Assembly: GCA_963777735.1 (NCBI GenBank)
Contig: CAVZRQ010000002.1
Coordinates: forward strand, 124,001 to 188,000
Source of the DNA: ZC4RG30 sp963777735
GTDB lineage: Bacteria > Pseudomonadota > Gammaproteobacteria > Steroidobacterales > Steroidobacteraceae
Direction of reading: 5' to 3'
DNA length: 64,000 nucleotides
Shown: piece by piece, positions 62,404 through 64,000 of the stretch
Position numbering within the stretch: the first letter of the stretch is position 1
How the letters are laid out: every line of letters begins with the position of its first letter
Notes under the pieces: generated by a model
What the model was told of the DNA's origin: nothing
The model's database searches: none
What the model saw: the letters and a program-made list of their open reading frames with translations, nothing else
Position numbers and translations under genes: made by a program

Positions 62404-63291
62404 ATGAATCTCAAGCACTTGCGCTACTTCGCCGAAATCGCCCGGCGCGGCTCCATCACCGCCGCCGCCCGGGCGCTGCATCTGGCGCCGCAGACCTTGA
62501 GCTCCCAGCTGCTGATGCTGGAGGAATCCGTGGGCCAGGCGCTGTTCGAACGCATCGGCCGCCGCCTGGTGCTGACCCCGCAGGGCGCCACTGCGCTCGA
62601 TTACGCCAATGCCATCTTTGCGCTGGGCGATGAGCTCGGCAATGTGCTGCAGGGGAGAGCCCGGCCTCGCCGGCAACTGTTGCGCGTGGGTGTGATGGAT
62701 AGTGTCCCCAAGCTACTGACGCTGGCCATCCTGCAGCCATTGGTGGACCGGCATCGCGATGAGCTCGAGCTCAACTGCGACGAAGCACCCCAGGCCGAAC
62801 TGCTCGGACGCATGGTCACCGGCGAGCTCGATCTGATGCTCGCCGATGCACCCGTACCGGCCAATCTCACCCGCGGCCTGCAGGCACTCGAACTCGCTTC
62901 CTCCGGCATGAGCTTCATGGCGGCAAAAGTGATGGCCGCGAAGCTCGCGCGCAATTTTCCGCAGAGCCTGACCGATGCGCCGTTCCTGGCCGGCTCCGCA
63001 CCGGGCTCGCTGATCGGCCAGGCACTCGAAGCCTGGTTCGCGCGCCACAAGCTGCGTCCACGCTCGGCCGGGCACATCGACGACAGCGCGTTGCTCGATG
63101 GCTTCGCGCAGGCGGGGCTGGGCGTGATTGCCGTGCCCAGTTCCATCGAGGCCGAAGTGCAGCAGCAGTACCGACTCGGTGTGATCGGTCGTACCGAAGA
63201 GGTGCGACAGACGGTCTATCTTGTGCGCGCACGCGGGCGACGCGCGCATCCGCTGGTGGCAGAGCTGGAACAGAAGGCCGGAGCGAAGTAG
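62404..63291 (+). CDS. LysR family regulator, NhaR-like
   Basis: The 295-residue protein has a LysR winged helix (LKHLRYFAEIARRGSITAAARALHLAPQTLSSQLLMLEESVGQALFERIGRRLVLTPQG) very like NhaR of E. coli, including the APQTLS recognition segment, and a two-lobed effector domain. NhaR controls sodium/proton antiport and biofilm genes; the target here is unknown and no nhaA lies in the window. It is followed directly by the PLD gene. Confidence 0.85.
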   Translation: MNLKHLRYFAEIARRGSITAAARALHLAPQTLSSQLLMLEESVGQALFERIGRRLVLTPQGATALDYANAIFALGDELGNVLQGRARPRRQLLRVGVMDSVPKLLTLAILQPLVDRHRDELELNCDEAPQAELLGRMVTGELDLMLADAPVPANLTRGLQALELASSGMSFMAAKVMAAKLARNFPQSLTDAPFLAGSAPGSLIGQALEAWFARHKLRPRSAGHIDDSALLDGFAQAGLGVIAVPSSIEAEVQQQYRLGVIGRTEEVRQTVYLVRARGRRAHPLVAELEQKAGAK

Positions 63292-64000
63292 ATGCCTCCC
63301 TCCGCAACATTCCCGGAGCGCGAACTGGCGGACCATCGGGCCCGCTGGCTCGCAACCGTTGATGAAGCCTATGCCGAGATGGAGCGCTGCATCGACGCCG
63401 CCACCAGCACGGTGCGGCTGGAGACCTACATCCTGCGGGAAGAAGGCCCGGCCACGCGGATCTGCGCGGCCCTGCTGCGCGCATGCGAGCGCGGCGTGCG
63501 GGTGCGCCTGCTGATCGACGCTTTCGGTTCCGAAGATGTGAGCCCCAAGTTCCTGGACTCCTTGCGCACCGGCGGTGTGCGCGTGGCCGTGTTCAATCCC
63601 AAGCGGCTGCTGCGCCTTTCCTTCCGCAATCACCGCAAGCTGCTGGTGGTGGATGAAACCTGCGCCATCATCGGTGGTTTCAACATCGGTCCGGAATACG
63701 CCGGCGATGGCGTAAACCAGGGCTGGTGCGATACCGGCGTGCTCATCCGCGGGCCCGTCGCCCTCGAGCTGGCGCAGACATTCGATGCCATGTTCGGACT
63801 CGCGCCCTTCAATGCGCGGCGCATCCGCCGCTTCCGCCGGCAGGTGCGGCGGCGCGCGGACGCGGACAACGAGCCGCATTACGTGGCGGGATCCGGCCCG
63901 GTGGAACTGCTGACCAGCGGCCCGGCCATCCCGCGGCGCCTGTTGCAACGTGCCCTGCGGCACGATCTGCGCGCGGCGAGCAATGTGGACATCGCCTCGG
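63292..64000 (+). CDS. Phospholipase D-family protein, cardiolipin synthase type (partial)
   Basis: The ATG directly follows the NhaR-like stop. The frame is open to the window end, giving about 236 residues: STVRLETYILREEGPATRI and FRNHRKLLVVDETCAIIGGFNIG, the first HKD motif (HxKx4D). It resembles ClsB-type cardiolipin synthases. The second HKD motif lies beyond the window. It may be membrane-associated. Confidence 0.85.
   Translation, partial: MPPSATFPERELADHRARWLATVDEAYAEMERCIDAATSTVRLETYILREEGPATRICAALLRACERGVRVRLLIDAFGSEDVSPKFLDSLRTGGVRVAVFNPKRLLRLSFRNHRKLLVVDETCAIIGGFNIGPEYAGDGVNQGWCDTGVLIRGPVALELAQTFDAMFGLAPFNARRIRRFRRQVRRRADADNEPHYVAGSGPVELLTSGPAIPRRLLQRALRHDLRAASNVDIAS

Noticed and set aside
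1..64000. tRNA, rRNA, CRISPR, riboswitch or transposase
   Set aside because: Reading both strands I found no cloverleaf-like segment, rRNA core sequence, spaced repeat array, recognisable aptamer or transposase motif. A covariance-model search would be needed to exclude small RNAs.

Overview
The window is a GC-rich, gene-dense stretch of what looks like a free-living gammaproteobacterial chromosome. The gene order dprA/smg/topA next to def-fmt-rsmB-DUF4390-ntrY-ntrX is typical of the Nevskiales/Steroidobacterales/Xanthomonadales neighbourhood; that placement is inference from gene order and protein style, not a measured phylogeny. I see no rRNA, tRNA, CRISPR array, phage module or intact insertion sequence. 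Eight single-base frameshifts are visible, six of them between 43 and 56 kb and one in the essential gene topA. Some are therefore probably consensus errors in the assembly rather than biology.

Layout. 0-5.7 kb: HD/PDEase-fold protein, CynX-type MFS transporter, a TraB/GumN protein, a ChaN/TIKI-like lipoprotein, an alpha/beta hydrolase and a broken TraB/GumN copy. 5.9-9 kb: class V aminotransferase, a broken PyrK fragment, an exported SAM methyltransferase and a Tat-signal DsrE-like protein. 9-11 kb: winged-helix/TPR regulator with an ABC-2 permease. 11.1-13.5 kb: a two-gene islet (DUF442 phosphatase, YeiH-type exporter) between two copies of a ~60 bp direct repeat. 13.8-20.8 kb: mostly minus-strand genes for CPBP protease, two GNATs (one frameshifted), lgt, a nucleotidyltransferase and the M3 oligopeptidase. 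20.9-24.5 kb: gor, gltS and a GlpQ-like phosphodiesterase. 24.6-28.5 kb: Gly-rich exported protein, VOC, SnoaL-like and Tat-type SDR proteins, then a DUF2938/DUF2798 pair divergent from a MerR regulator with a SoxR-box-like dyad between them. 28.6-34.3 kb: exported unknown protein, SGNH hydrolase, DUF2339 membrane protein, aroE, rlmJ.

34.3-46.4 kb holds the most interesting locus. A TonB-dependent receptor, a sulfate-type binding protein, a dienelactone-hydrolase-like protein and a lipoprotein M19 dipeptidase run on the plus strand. They face a minus-strand operon encoding CysA, CysT and CysW plus a sensor kinase and a PhoB-family response regulator. CysA carries a C-terminal universal-stress-protein-like domain. 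The same tandem site, GTAACC-N5-GTAACC (11 bp period, same orientation to the gene), lies upstream of both the TonB receptor and cysA. This suggests that the encoded response regulator controls both halves, so the locus would be a two-component-controlled oxyanion (sulfate-like) acquisition system reaching from outer membrane to cytoplasm.

46.4-64 kb is housekeeping: topA, smg, dprA, a LysM lipoprotein, def, fmt, rsmB, DUF4390, ntrY, an ntrX with a degenerate AAA+ domain, two M48 peptidases (one is HtpX), a 40-residue Arg-rich small ORF upstream of htpX, an NhaR-like regulator and a cardiolipin-synthase-type PLD protein cut by the window end.
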